DNA of 64,000 nucleotides from Rohdeia mirabilis (GTDB lineage Bacteria; Planctomycetota; UBA1135; GCA-002686595). The position numbers were made by a program, and so were the translations under genes. Below, piece after piece: positions 33,577 to 42,571 of this stretch (its first letter is position 1; each line of letters starts with the position of its first letter). Where the stretch lies: positions 620,001 to 684,000 of the forward strand of contig CP036290.1 of the NCBI GenBank assembly GCA_007750655.1, given 5' to 3'. Under the pieces are notes generated by a model, which did not search any database, was not told the DNA's origin, and worked only from the letters and a program-made list of their open reading frames with translations.

Positions 33577-34290
33577 ATGACGGATCGAACCACCCCGGAC
33601 GGACGCGACGACGCGCCGCCCCAGGGAGCCACGAGCTCCGCACCCGCGCCCCTCTCCCGCCGCTCCTTCCTCAAGGGCGCCAGCACGGTCGCGGCCGGCG
33701 GCGCGGCCATCGGTCAGGCGCTCGCGGCGCAGACCGCGGCGGCCCAGGCCGAGCAGGAGGCCGCCTCGCGCGGCACGACGCTGTCCGGGAAGGTGGACGT
33801 CACCCTCGCGATCAACGGTCGCGAGCAGAAGCTGTCGATCGAGCCGCGCACCACGCTGCTCTCGGCGCTGCGCCACCACCTCGAACGCCCGCTGACCGGC
33901 ACCAAGGAGGTCTGCGACCGCGGCAACTGCGGCGCGTGTTCGGTGCTGATCGACGGCGAGCCCGCCTACTCGTGCCTGCAGCTCGCGGTGCGCTGTGCGG
34001 GCAAGCAGATCACCACGGTCGAAGGGCTCGGCTCGCCCGACGCCATGTCCGACGTCCAAGCCGCGTTCGTGGCCAAGGACGCGCAGATGTGCGGCTTCTG
34101 CACGCCGGGCTTCGTGATCGCGACGACCGCCTGCCTGTCGAAGCACCCGGACGCCGACCGCGACACCATCCGCACCGAACTGTCCGGCAACCTGTGCCGC
34201 TGCGGCACCTACGGGCACCTGTTCGACGCGGCCGAAGCCGTGCGCGACGGTCGCACGGGCGCGAAGAGCGAAGGAGGGTCGAAGCGATGA
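33577..34290 (+). CDS. Mo hydroxylase [2Fe-2S] subunit, Tat-exported (PaoA/XdhC-type small subunit)
   Basis: 237 aa. A twin-arginine signal (SRRSFLKGASTVAAGGAA, ending near AQA) is followed by the two-cluster fold: plant-type cluster CDRGNCGACSVLIDGEPAYSC and the alpha-helical cluster CGFCTPG...NLCRCGTY. Such signals are typical of periplasmic aldehyde oxidoreductases like E. coli PaoABC, where only this subunit carries the Tat signal and carries the folded complex out. It starts 60 nt after a palindromic repeat, and its stop overlaps the large-subunit start (ATGA, with AAGGAGGG upstream). Confidence 0.92.
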   Translation: MTDRTTPDGRDDAPPQGATSSAPAPLSRRSFLKGASTVAAGGAAIGQALAAQTAAAQAEQEAASRGTTLSGKVDVTLAINGREQKLSIEPRTTLLSALRHHLERPLTGTKEVCDRGNCGACSVLIDGEPAYSCLQLAVRCAGKQITTVEGLGSPDAMSDVQAAFVAKDAQMCGFCTPGFVIATTACLSKHPDADRDTIRTELSGNLCRCGTYGHLFDAAEAVRDGRTGAKSEGGSKR

Positions 34291-36479
34291 GCAGCGATCC
34301 CAAGAGCGCCGACCCGGCGACCATTTCGTTCACGGTCCAGGAGAGCTCCTGGACCCCGCGCAAGGAGATGACCGTCCTCGATCGCGACATCCCGCGCATC
34401 GACGGACCCGACAAGGTCACCGGCCGCGCGCGCTACTCCCACGACATGCGCCTGCCGAACATGGTCTACGCGCGCCTCGTGCTCGCGAAGACGCCGCGCG
34501 CCACGGTCGACGAGATCGACATCGCGGCTGCCCAGCAGATCGAAGGCGTCGTGCACGTCGGCATCCAGAAGAACGCCGGCGACGAGCTGGCCTACCTCGG
34601 CGACGACTCGGTCGTGGCCTACGTGGCGGCCGAAACACCGGAAGCGGCCAAGGACGCGGCGCGCGCCGTGCGCTTCATGCTCAGCCCGAAGGCGCCCGTC
34701 GTCACGCGCGAGCAGTCGCTCGATCCCGAAGCGCCCCAGATCACGCGCCGCGGCAACGTGCGCGCCGGACGCGGACCGCGCGGTGCCGACGAGACCGAAG
34801 CGCTGCTCGAGAAGAGCGCGCACCAGGTCCGCGCCACCTACACCCTTCCGATCCAGCACCACGTGTGTCTCGAGACGCACGGCTGCGTGGTGGACTTCGA
34901 TGCCGCTGCGGGCGAGGCCACCGTCTACGCCTCGACCCAGATGGTCTCGGGCAACGCGGGCATGTTCGCCGGGCTCCTCGGTCTCGACGCCAGCAAGGTG
35001 CGCATCGTCTGCCAGCACATGGGCGGCGGCTTCGGGTCGAAGTTCGGCCCCGACCTGCAAGGCGCGATCGCCTGCACGATCGCCAAGGCCACCGGCCGGC
35101 CCGTGCACCTGATGCTCGACCGGCCGCAGGAGTTCCAGATGGCGGGCAACCGCTCCGGCACCCACGCGGAAGTGGCGCTCGGCTGCGACGCGGACGGAAA
35201 GCTGACCGCGGCGGCCGGCACCATCGACAAGCTCGGCGGCGTCGGCAACGGCAGCTTCCCCGGTTTCCCCTACATCTACGAATGCCCGAGCGCGGCCCAG
35301 ACCCGCTCGGTGCACACGGCCCTCGACTCGAACCGCGCCATGCGCGCGCCCGGTCACCCGCAGGCGTCGTTCGTGATGGAGTCGGCCGTCGACGAGCTGG
35401 CCTACGCCGTCGGTATCGGTCCGCTCGAGATGCGGATGCGCAACGCGCCCGACGACGTCTGGAAGCGCCACCTGCGCGTGGTCGCCAAGGAGATCGGCTG
35501 GGCCGAGCACCCGCACAAGACCGCGCCCGGCACGCCCGGCGCCGACGGTTGGACCGAGGGCATCGGCTTCGGTCTCGCCACCTGGCGCGCGGGCGGAAGC
35601 GGCGGCGGACGCTGCGACATCACGATCGAGCGCGACGGCAGCGTCATCTCGTCGTGCGGCGTGCAGGACCTCGGAACGGGCTCGCGCACCTACGTCGCGG
35701 CGATCCCGGCCGAGGAACTCGGTCTGACGATCGAGGACGTCACCGCGCGCATCGGCGACTCGGCCCTTCCGCCGGGCGTCGGCTCGGGCGGCAGCGTCAC
35801 GACCGGTTCGATCGCCCCGGTGATCAAGCAGGCGGCGCACAACGCGCGCGTCGAGTTCGAGAAGCGCCTGTCGGAGATCACCGAGGTCGCGCCCGGCGGC
35901 TACGTCTGGGAGAACGGCTCGATCCGCACCGAGGACGGCTCGTTCGACGTGCCGTTCCGCGACGCCTGTTCACTGCTCGGCAACAAGGCGATCACCGCAT
36001 CGGCCGGCTTCGACGAGTCGAACCACCTGACCGCCGGCGGTCGACTGCACGGCGCCCAGGCCGCGCGCGTGCGCGTCGACACCGTCACCGGTCGCGTGGT
36101 CGTCGTCGACATGGTCGCGATCCAGGACACCGGCCTGCCGCTCAACCGTCTGGCCGTTCGCAGCCAGATCAACGGCGGCATGATCCAGGCCCTGTCGTAC
36201 GGCTTGCTCGAGGAGCGCATCGTCGACCCGGAGCTCGGCCTGCTCCTGACCGACAACCTCGAGAGCTACAAGATCGCCGGCAGTCGCGAGATCGGCGCCA
36301 TCCGCTCGATCATCGACGACGAGGACGACCGCTGGAGCGTGACGGGCATGGCCGAAGCCACCAGCATCCCCGGCCACTCCGCCATCGCCAACGCCATCTT
36401 CAACGCCTGCGGCGCGCGTCTGCGTTCCGTGCCTTTCACCCCCGACCGCGTCCTCGACGCCCTGGCCGAGCGAGCCTGA
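34287..36479 (+). CDS. Mo hydroxylase molybdopterin-binding large subunit (xanthine dehydrogenase/aldehyde oxidoreductase family)
   Basis: 730 aa, the PaoC size class. It begins IPRIDGPDKVTGRARYSHDMRLPNMVYA (domain 1). The Moco-binding domains contain THGCVVDF, CQHMGGGFGSKFG (the GGGFG dihydropterin motif), NRAMRAPGHPQA (substrate/Moco Arg loop), GVQDLGTGSRT and GSGGSVTTGS. The end carries VTGMAEATSIPGHSAIANAIFNACG, where the active-site Glu usually sits in a GE-x-x motif; here it reads GMAE, so the exact catalytic Glu needs alignment. It oxidises an aldehyde or N-heterocycle by hydroxylation. No signal peptide; export should be with the [2Fe-2S] partner. Confidence 0.9.
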   Translation: MSSDPKSADPATISFTVQESSWTPRKEMTVLDRDIPRIDGPDKVTGRARYSHDMRLPNMVYARLVLAKTPRATVDEIDIAAAQQIEGVVHVGIQKNAGDELAYLGDDSVVAYVAAETPEAAKDAARAVRFMLSPKAPVVTREQSLDPEAPQITRRGNVRAGRGPRGADETEALLEKSAHQVRATYTLPIQHHVCLETHGCVVDFDAAAGEATVYASTQMVSGNAGMFAGLLGLDASKVRIVCQHMGGGFGSKFGPDLQGAIACTIAKATGRPVHLMLDRPQEFQMAGNRSGTHAEVALGCDADGKLTAAAGTIDKLGGVGNGSFPGFPYIYECPSAAQTRSVHTALDSNRAMRAPGHPQASFVMESAVDELAYAVGIGPLEMRMRNAPDDVWKRHLRVVAKEIGWAEHPHKTAPGTPGADGWTEGIGFGLATWRAGGSGGGRCDITIERDGSVISSCGVQDLGTGSRTYVAAIPAEELGLTIEDVTARIGDSALPPGVGSGGSVTTGSIAPVIKQAAHNARVEFEKRLSEITEVAPGGYVWENGSIRTEDGSFDVPFRDACSLLGNKAITASAGFDESNHLTAGGRLHGAQAARVRVDTVTGRVVVVDMVAIQDTGLPLNRLAVRSQINGGMIQALSYGLLEERIVDPELGLLLTDNLESYKIAGSREIGAIRSIIDDEDDRWSVTGMAEATSIPGHSAIANAIFNACGARLRSVPFTPDRVLDALAERA

Positions 36480-36483
36480 TCCC

Positions 36484-37467
36484 ATGGAGAAGTTCGAACT
36501 ACTGCAGCCGAAGGGACTGCGCGAGGCCGTGCTGGCCCTGGCCGAGGGCGACGCCGATCGCAGCACGATGGTGCTCGCCGGTGGACAGGACCTGTTGACC
36601 GAGATGAAGGAGCACCTGGCCGAACCGAGCCTGGTGGTCGACATCTCCGGCCTGCCGCAACTGGCCGGCATCGGCGAGGTGAAGGACGGTTCGATCCGTC
36701 TGGGCGCGAACGCGACCATCGCGCAGATCGCGGGTCACCCGCGTCTGCGCGCCGATCTGCCGATCCTCACCGAGGCGGCCGATTCGATCGCGTCGCCGCA
36801 GATCCGTTCGGTTGCGACGCTCGGCGGCAACCTGAACCAGCGCCCGCGCTGCTGGTACTACCGCAACGAAGAGGCCTTCTGCCTGAAGAAGGGCGGCTCG
36901 GTCTGCTACGCCGCCGAGGGCATGAACAAGTACAACGCCATCCTGGGTGGGGGGCCGAGCTACATCGTGCACCCGTCCGACATGGCGCCGGCCCTGATCG
37001 CTCTCGACGCGCGCGTGCAACTCGTCGGACCCGACGGCGATCGCGAGGTCGCGCTGGCCGACTACTACACGCTGCCGTCCGACGGTCCGATGACCAGCGA
37101 GACGGTGCGCGCGAACGGCGAGATCGTCGTGGACGTGATCGTTCCGCCCCAGCCGCAGGGCCTGCGCAGCACCTACCTCAAGTTCAAGGAGCGCGAGTCG
37201 TACGACTGGGCGCTCGCGTCGGTGGCTCTGGCCGTCGTCATGGATGGCGGCGTCGTGCGGCACGCGCGGATGTCCCTGGGCGGCGTCGCCCCGAAGCCGT
37301 GGACCGTGGACGTGCAAGGGGTGCTCGCGGGTCGACCCGTCAACGACGAGACGGTCGCGAAGGTCGCGGACCTCGCGCTCGACGGTGCGAAGGCCCTGGC
37401 GCACAACGGCTACAAGATCCCGCTCACCCGTGGCTTGATCGCGCGCGCGTTCCAGCAGCTCTCCTGA
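36484..37467 (+). CDS. Mo hydroxylase FAD-binding subunit with probable [4Fe-4S] loop (PaoB-like)
   Basis: 327 aa. The FAD motifs of the CoxM/XdhB family are present: VLAGGQDLL near the N-terminus and SVATLGGNLNQRPRCW with the conserved GGN. The following loop CWYYRNEEAFCLKKGGSVCY gives a C-x9-C-x7-C spacing, the same arrangement as the extra [4Fe-4S] cluster loop of PaoB/YagS. The final domain has VALAVVMDGGVVRHARMSLGGVAPKPW. It passes electrons from the iron-sulfur clusters to an acceptor via FAD. It starts 4 nt after the large subunit. Confidence 0.9.
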   Translation: MEKFELLQPKGLREAVLALAEGDADRSTMVLAGGQDLLTEMKEHLAEPSLVVDISGLPQLAGIGEVKDGSIRLGANATIAQIAGHPRLRADLPILTEAADSIASPQIRSVATLGGNLNQRPRCWYYRNEEAFCLKKGGSVCYAAEGMNKYNAILGGGPSYIVHPSDMAPALIALDARVQLVGPDGDREVALADYYTLPSDGPMTSETVRANGEIVVDVIVPPQPQGLRSTYLKFKERESYDWALASVALAVVMDGGVVRHARMSLGGVAPKPWTVDVQGVLAGRPVNDETVAKVADLALDGAKALAHNGYKIPLTRGLIARAFQQLS

Positions 37468-37514
37468 CCGCTCCGCGCTTTCCAGACTCCGAGCCCTTCA
37501 GCCCGAACCGAACC

Positions 37515-37778
37515 ATGGCCGAGAACACGAATCCGAACGCTGCCAGCCCGTCGACCAAGCTGTCGCCCGCGCAGATGTTCCCGTACTGCACGCACCTCGC
37601 GAGCAAGAAGCTGTTGCTGCGCTCCGAGCCCGCCCGCGTCGACCGCGACGTGCTCGACGCCTCGAACCACTGCTGGTGCAACCGCACGATGCAGGTGATC
37701 GGGCCCGACCGCGACATGGCGCACCCCGAGGAGTGCCGCAGCGGTCGCGAGTGCTTCGAGTCGCGTTTCGAGAACTGA
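37515..37778 (+). CDS. Small Cys-rich protein of unknown function
   Basis: 87 aa, same strand and 47 nt downstream of the FAD subunit. The N-terminal 20 residues are disordered. The rest contains FPYCTHLASKKLLLRSEPAR, then NHCWCNRTMQ and PEECRSGRECFES: five Cys and several His, suggesting metal binding. It has no signal peptide. Its position suggests it is part of the Mo hydroxylase operon. No family recognised. Confidence 0.6.
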   Translation: MAENTNPNAASPSTKLSPAQMFPYCTHLASKKLLLRSEPARVDRDVLDASNHCWCNRTMQVIGPDRDMAHPEECRSGRECFESRFEN

Positions 37779-37803
37779 GAGCCCCAACGCAGGAGCCACC
37801 ACC

Positions 37804-38565
37804 ATGAACCTCGTCCTTCCCACCGTCGGTGTCGCGGCGCTCGCGCTGGCGGCGTTCCCGTTCATCTCGCTCTGCGACTGCGGCGACGATCGCGGCGCCG
37901 TCGCTGCGAACCAGCAGGTGTCGCTCACCACCGCCGTGGCGCCGACCGGCGACTACATCGAAGCGCGCAACGTGACCGTCTGGGGCGGCCACTGCCACCT
38001 GAACAGCGAGTACGACCACCAGGGCGACGCGGCCCTGGTCGCCTGGGCGATCGACGGAGGCGCGTTCGGCGGCGTCGATCTCGCGGGCGTGCGCGTCGTC
38101 GCGGCCGTCGCCTCGGGCGCGAACCTGGCCGACGGCGAAGCCCGCTCGAGCGACCTGTTCGTCGACGCCACGAACGACATCCAGCGCGCCGCCGCCGAGC
38201 GTTGGGCGCGCACCGAGCACGCCGACGCGCTCGGCACGGTCGCCGCCGTGCACGCTGTGCCGATCGCCTTCGAGCGCGAGGGCGACCACTACCGCCTCGC
38301 CGTGGACGACCTCGTGCAACTCGAGGGCAGCGCCATCGCCGACCGCTCGTGCTGCACGATGACCGAGTGCCGCGGCTACGAGCCGTTGATGGCCGAAGCC
38401 GGCGCCGTGGTCGGTTTCGCCGACACGCTGGTCTTCGAGGGCACCGAGACCCAGGTCGGCTGGCAGTACGAGGGCGCGAACAGCGTGTTCGTCACCGAGT
38501 TCGGTGCACCGCAGGGCTGCGGGGGCGCGTGCGCGTGCGAGTCGGACGAACTGCCGCGGCCCTGA
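37804..38565 (+). CDS. DUF1326-like exported protein
   Basis: 253 aa. A hydrophobic signal-like N-terminus (about 1-24) precedes CDCGDD. The mature part has GDYIEARNVTVWGGHCHLNSEY, VAWAIDGGAFGGVDLAGVRVVAAV and DATNDIQRAAAERWARTEHADALG. These follow the layout of DUF1326 proteins (EsCNC-x-CPC, 'a-i-x-G-x-xGGvdL-Gl', 'QreAL'), but the usual CNCxxxCPC is altered to a single Cys. Further Cys clusters CCTMTEC and CGGACACES occur. It follows the small Cys-rich gene by 25 nt. Role unknown; a metal or redox accessory is conceivable. Confidence 0.6.
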   Translation: MNLVLPTVGVAALALAAFPFISLCDCGDDRGAVAANQQVSLTTAVAPTGDYIEARNVTVWGGHCHLNSEYDHQGDAALVAWAIDGGAFGGVDLAGVRVVAAVASGANLADGEARSSDLFVDATNDIQRAAAERWARTEHADALGTVAAVHAVPIAFEREGDHYRLAVDDLVQLEGSAIADRSCCTMTECRGYEPLMAEAGAVVGFADTLVFEGTETQVGWQYEGANSVFVTEFGAPQGCGGACACESDELPRP

Positions 38566-39521
38566 TGCGCGCGCCGATCGAGCGCGCCGCTCGTCGCCGT
38601 ACGAGTACCGAGGCCACGAGGGCCGTCGCACGCGCGGCGGCCCTCGTGGTGGTTCTTGGCGCAGCGAGTTGCGTGCGCACGACGACCCCCGCGCCGCCGG
38701 TCGATCCGCTCGACTGGGTCGCGCCCGACGCGCACCTCGTGCTGTGGAGCCTGTGGCCGGACGTGCGCGAGCTCGTCGGTGCGAGTGCGTTCGACGCGCA
38801 CACGGCGGGCTGGCTCGAGGCAGAGGCGCGCGCGGACATCTCGGGCATCGATCTGGGCAACGACTACGTGGGCGAGTTCGTGATCGCCGGGGTCGCGCGG
38901 CTGGGGCTGGTTCCGGACGCGATCGAGGCGGTCTTCGTGGACGCGGGGATCGCGCCCGATCGGTCGGGACTCGAATCGCGACTCGAGCCCCACTGGCGCG
39001 TCCAGTTCGCGCGCTTCGCCCGCGCCCATCCGCAACGCGCGCGCGAGGAGCTCGAAGCAGCTTGGACCCGCGCCGTCGCGGCGAACGACCTGGAGCTCGT
39101 CGCCGCGTGCATCGAACTGGCCCGTGGCGAAGTGGTGGGCTACGACCCGTTCGTCTTCGAGGGGCCGACGGGGCACATGGACCAGGCGGACAGGGCGCGT
39201 GTCGACGGAGCGTCGGACTCGGCCGCGCCCCTCGGTGCCGGTGACGACCACACGCCTTCGTCCTTGTGGTCCGACGAGGCGTGCCGCGACACCTGCAGGG
39301 ATCTCGTCTGGTTCGTCACCGGGCGGGGTGGCGACACCAGCGGGGTGCTCGACCTGCTGGAGCGCTACGGCGTGCCCGCCGACGTCGACCTCGCCGAGCT
39401 CGCGCGGATCACCCGCGAGCGACGCGACGAACTCGCGGACGCGGTGATTCCGCTGCCGCATCCGTACGACCTCGAGCTGGCGGTGCTGCGCTACGAGCGG
39501 CTGCTGGCCCGACTGCCCTGA
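38565..39521 (+). CDS. Lipoprotein of unknown function
   Basis: 318 aa, start at ATG overlapping the preceding stop (TGATG). After a basic N-terminus a signal peptide ends in a lipobox (GAASC). The mature protein is Asp/Glu/Ala-rich and mostly helical, with WVAPDAHLVLWSLWPDVREL and a two-Cys segment ACRDTCRDLVWFVTG. No domain recognised. It is the last gene of the plus-strand run that starts with the Mo hydroxylase, and it faces the beta-lactamase-like gene. Confidence 0.6.
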   Translation: MRAPIERAARRRTSTEATRAVARAAALVVVLGAASCVRTTTPAPPVDPLDWVAPDAHLVLWSLWPDVRELVGASAFDAHTAGWLEAEARADISGIDLGNDYVGEFVIAGVARLGLVPDAIEAVFVDAGIAPDRSGLESRLEPHWRVQFARFARAHPQRAREELEAAWTRAVAANDLELVAACIELARGEVVGYDPFVFEGPTGHMDQADRARVDGASDSAAPLGAGDDHTPSSLWSDEACRDTCRDLVWFVTGRGGDTSGVLDLLERYGVPADVDLAELARITRERRDELADAVIPLPHPYDLELAVLRYERLLARLP

Positions 39522-39563
39522 GGCGCGGGCCTGGGCCGCTGGACCCGAGTGGAGGCGAGTGGG

Positions 39564-39632
39564 TCGAACTCGTCGAACTAGTCGAACTAGTCGAACTAGT
39601 CGAACTAGTCGAACTAGTCCAACTCGTCGAAC
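39564..39632. repeat. 9-bp tandem repeat (TCGAACTAG) at the end of the serine hydrolase gene
   Basis: Seven full units and a partial one: five identical TCGAACTAG copies (39573-39617) flanked by variant TCGAACTCG and TCCAACTCG units. The stop codon TAG of the minus-strand hydrolase (complement 39616-39614) is inside the innermost perfect unit, and every repeat unit carries the same in-frame TAG. The array fills most of the convergent gap with the lipoprotein gene. Confidence 0.92.
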
Positions 39633-40969
39633 AGATCGTCCTCGGGCCAGTCCTCCACCGCGTCCACCGCGCGGTGCACCAAGGGATCGATCAGTGCCGC
39701 CAGGTCCCGGCCGCCCTCGCCCTCGCGCGCGTTGAACAGCACGGCCCACACGAACCCGTCGTGGCGCGCGACCAACAAGGCCGACGTTCCGGGCAGAGCG
39801 CCGGTGTGCCACAGGTTGCGCGCCGACTCGCCGTCCACGTCGCGCACCGACCAGCCGCAGCCGTACCAGACCCGCGCGTCCTCGCTGCCCGGCGGGCGTG
39901 CGACCATCGCGGCGACGGACTCGGGCGCGAGGAGGTTCGCACCCGCGAGGTCGACGGCCGACGCGAAGCGCACCAGGTCCGGCGCCGACGCGATCCAGCC
40001 GCCGTGCGCGTCCATCACCTCGAGTTGGAACGAGCCGTCCGGCGCGGCGACGATCGCTCCGGGCGGCGCGCCGAACACGCTGCGCCCGGTGCGCCCGCGC
40101 CCGTCGTACTCGACCTCGTCGGCCGGCCGGTCCGCGGGCAGCGAACGGCCGAGTTGCATGTGGCGCACGCCGATCGGCTCCAGCACGTGTTCCGTCGCGT
40201 AGTTCGCGTAGTCCTGGCCGCTCGTCGACTCGATCGCGAGGCCGAGCAGCAGATACCCGAAGTTCGAGTAGGTGTAGCGCAGGCCCGGATCGTGATCGAG
40301 CGGACGCGCGAGGACGAAGTCGCGGATCTCGCCCTTGGTCGGCGGCGAGTCGAGCGGTCCGTCCGGTCGCTGCTCGCGAACGATGCGCCGTGTCGCGAAC
40401 ATCGGATCGAAACTCGCGCCGCGATCCCAGCCTCCGCGGTGCCACAGGACGTCCTGCACCGTGATCCGCCCGATGCGCGAGTCGGCGAACGCCGTCCCGT
40501 CGGGCAGGTCGATCAGTTCCACGAGCGGCGTGTCGAGTTCGAAGCGTCCCGCCTCGACCAGCTGCAGCACGCAGACCGCCGTGAGCGGCTTCGAGACACT
40601 GGCGATGCGAAAGCGCGACGTGGGCTCGACGGGTCGCGCGCGCTCGCGGTCCGTTCGCCCGAAGCCCCGGGCGTGTCCGAAGCCGCGCGCGTACACGAGC
40701 TTTCCGTCGCGCGCCACGGCCAACGCCGCGCCGGGCACGTCGTGCGCGTCCATGAACGCCGTCATCATCCGGTCGAGCGGGGCCAACTCCGGCAACGCGC
40801 GACCGGTGACGGGGCGCGCCTCGTCCGGCGCGTGCTCCCCGTCCTGCGCGACGCCAACTCGCTCGCCAGCGCGTCCGTCGACGTGCGTCGCCGCGCGAGC
40901 GGCTGCGGCGATCACCACGACCGCGGCCGCGACGAACCGTGCGAGTGCGCGCGACCCCGCGCCCTTCAC
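39614..40969 (-). CDS. Serine hydrolase of the beta-lactamase / class C PBP fold
   Basis: 451 aa. GTG start overlaps the stop of the glyoxalase gene (GTGA). A signal peptide (about 1-27) precedes the fold. Catalytic motifs: S124-x-x-K127 in RIASVSKPLTA, Y234-S-N in YTYSNFGYLLLG and the third-box HTGALPG (HTG). This is the pattern of beta-lactamase-related esterases and D-aminopeptidases as well as class C enzymes, so beta-lactam hydrolysis is not implied. It ends in an acidic tail (EDWPEDDLFDELD) directly at a tandem repeat. Confidence 0.9.
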   Translation of the reverse strand: MKGAGSRALARFVAAAVVVIAAAARAATHVDGRAGERVGVAQDGEHAPDEARPVTGRALPELAPLDRMMTAFMDAHDVPGAALAVARDGKLVYARGFGHARGFGRTDRERARPVEPTSRFRIASVSKPLTAVCVLQLVEAGRFELDTPLVELIDLPDGTAFADSRIGRITVQDVLWHRGGWDRGASFDPMFATRRIVREQRPDGPLDSPPTKGEIRDFVLARPLDHDPGLRYTYSNFGYLLLGLAIESTSGQDYANYATEHVLEPIGVRHMQLGRSLPADRPADEVEYDGRGRTGRSVFGAPPGAIVAAPDGSFQLEVMDAHGGWIASAPDLVRFASAVDLAGANLLAPESVAAMVARPPGSEDARVWYGCGWSVRDVDGESARNLWHTGALPGTSALLVARHDGFVWAVLFNAREGEGGRDLAALIDPLVHRAVDAVEDWPEDDLFDELD

Positions 40970-41343
40970 CGCTCCACCCGGTCGACGCGCTGCATGAACT
41001 CGAGCCGGTTGCCGAACGGGTCCGCGCTGAACAGTCGCCGGTAGCCGGGGATCGCGCCCCCCGCGCTGATCGGTGCGTCGGCGGCTTCGAGCGCGCGCTG
41101 CGTCCCGTCGAGATCGGCCACGAGGAACGCCACGTGCGCCTTGCGCGCGGGCTTGAAGTCCGCCTCGACGCCGAGGTGCAGCGCGATCCCGGCGCGTTCG
41201 AACCAGCAGCCGCCGTTGCCCGCGTTGACCGGCGGTTTCGCGACCTCGTCGAAGCCGAGCACGCCGATCCAGAAGGCGCGCGCGCGCTCCTCTTCACCGA
41301 CGGGGATCGCGATCTGCACGTGGTCGATTCCGCGGATGTCCAT
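40966..41343 (-). CDS. VOC-fold (glyoxalase/bleomycin resistance) protein
   Basis: 125 aa, a complete single VOC module. It starts GIDHVQIAIPVGEEERARAFWIGVLGF (His as first metal ligand), then GIALHLGVEADFKPARKAHVAFLVADLD and RRLFSADPFGNRLEF with the closing Glu. Reaction unknown; such proteins are often lyases, dioxygenases or resistance proteins. It lies 10 nt downstream of the MFS gene. Confidence 0.88.
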   Translation of the reverse strand: MDIRGIDHVQIAIPVGEEERARAFWIGVLGFDEVAKPPVNAGNGGCWFERAGIALHLGVEADFKPARKAHVAFLVADLDGTQRALEAADAPISAGGAIPGYRRLFSADPFGNRLEFMQRVDRVER

Positions 41344-41353
41344 GGCCGCGAGC

Positions 41354-42571
41354 CTAGCGTTCGCGCGGCCGCCACAGCCACAGCGCGCCGAGCACCACGA
41401 GCGCCGCGACCCCGTAGGTCAGAAGGACGCCCGTCAGATCGCCCCGCGCGAGCGTCTCGAGCGGCCCGCCCGCGAACCGGCCGGCGACCATCAGCGTCAC
41501 CGCCAGCAACAGGCTGCCCACCAGAGTCTGGCCCGAGAAGAACGTGGCGCGCAACGGACCCGACAGCACCGCGTGCAGCTGGGCGTTGCGCACCGGCAGC
41601 GCGATGCCGTGGGGCACGCCGCGGCAGGCGATGACGAGCAGGACCGCGGGGTGCAGGAACAGCGCCATCGCCCACAGGATCGAGATCTGCAGGGCGAAGC
41701 ACACGAGCAGCGTCGCGATCGGACCGCAGCGTTCGGCGACGGCGGGGGAGAGGCGGCTCGCGACCGACGCCAGCAGCATCATCAGTCCCAGCACGAGTCC
41801 CACCGTCTCGGTCGGTGCGCCGGCGCCGAGGAAGTCCACGTCGAGCAGCGCCGCGTAGGCCTGGTGGAACTCGAGCGGCACGTGGTTGAACAGTTGCATC
41901 GACACGGCGAAGGCGGCCAGCCAGGCGAGGCGCGGATGCCGCAGCGAACCGAGCAGTCGGCCCCAGTCGCCGCGCGCGCCGCCGGCCACCTGGTCCGGCT
42001 CGCGCGCGTCGCGGATGCCGAGCGCGGCCACCAGTCCGACCAGGCCCGCGAGCCCGGTGCCGAGGTAGCCGGCGCCGAGCCACCACGCGCTGGCGAATCC
42101 GCCCGAGACCGTCGCGACCGCGGCCGTGCCGAAGCCCACCGTCGCGACGCGCGCTTCCCAAGTAGTCAGCTCGCCGAGGCGGTCGTCGCGCTTGAGCCAG
42201 TCGTACAACAGCGCCGTGTCGGTGCCGCTCACGAACGCGGTCGCGCCGGCGAGTCCGACCTGGCCCGCGACGCACCAACCGAACGACTCGCCGAACGCGA
42301 TCGCGCAGCCGCCCGCGGCCTGCATCGCCATCGCCACCAGCAACGTCGCGCGCCGCCCGAAACGGTCCGACGCCCAACCGCTCGGCAGTTCGAGCACGAC
42401 GCCGGCCAGGTAGTAGGCGCCCAGGAGGGTCAGCGCGGTCTCGCTGCCGAAACGGCTCGCGAACAACAGGAACGACGTGGGCAGCCAGAACCAGGCCGCC
42501 TTGCACGACTGCAGAACGAGCAGCCGCGCGAGCACCGGATCACAGTCGCGCCCTTCGCGGTCGCCCGTCAT
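41354..42571 (-). CDS. MFS transporter
   Basis: 405 aa with about 12 hydrophobic segments. The MFS loop 2-3 signature is present as GWASDRFGRRATLL, preceded by YYLAGVVLELPS. Other features: DTALLYDWLKRDDRLGEL (a D-x-A-L-Y-D motif seen in a subset of MFS proteins). Substrate unknown. Its ATG overlaps the stop of the upstream MFS gene (ATGA), so the two are coupled. Confidence 0.85.
   Translation of the reverse strand: MTGDREGRDCDPVLARLLVLQSCKAAWFWLPTSFLLFASRFGSETALTLLGAYYLAGVVLELPSGWASDRFGRRATLLVAMAMQAAGGCAIAFGESFGWCVAGQVGLAGATAFVSGTDTALLYDWLKRDDRLGELTTWEARVATVGFGTAAVATVSGGFASAWWLGAGYLGTGLAGLVGLVAALGIRDAREPDQVAGGARGDWGRLLGSLRHPRLAWLAAFAVSMQLFNHVPLEFHQAYAALLDVDFLGAGAPTETVGLVLGLMMLLASVASRLSPAVAERCGPIATLLVCFALQISILWAMALFLHPAVLLVIACRGVPHGIALPVRNAQLHAVLSGPLRATFFSGQTLVGSLLLAVTLMVAGRFAGGPLETLARGDLTGVLLTYGVAALVVLGALWLWRPRER

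Noticed and set aside
39560..39650. Plus-strand ORF reading V-E-L repeats through the 9-bp array
   Set aside because: It is an open frame created by the tandem repeat on the antisense strand of the hydrolase gene; no start or coding bias.
39614..40969. A beta-lactamase controlled by the BlaI/M56 system
   Set aside because: It lies 15 kb away from the regulator, has no matching operator nearby, and its motifs are equally typical of esterases.
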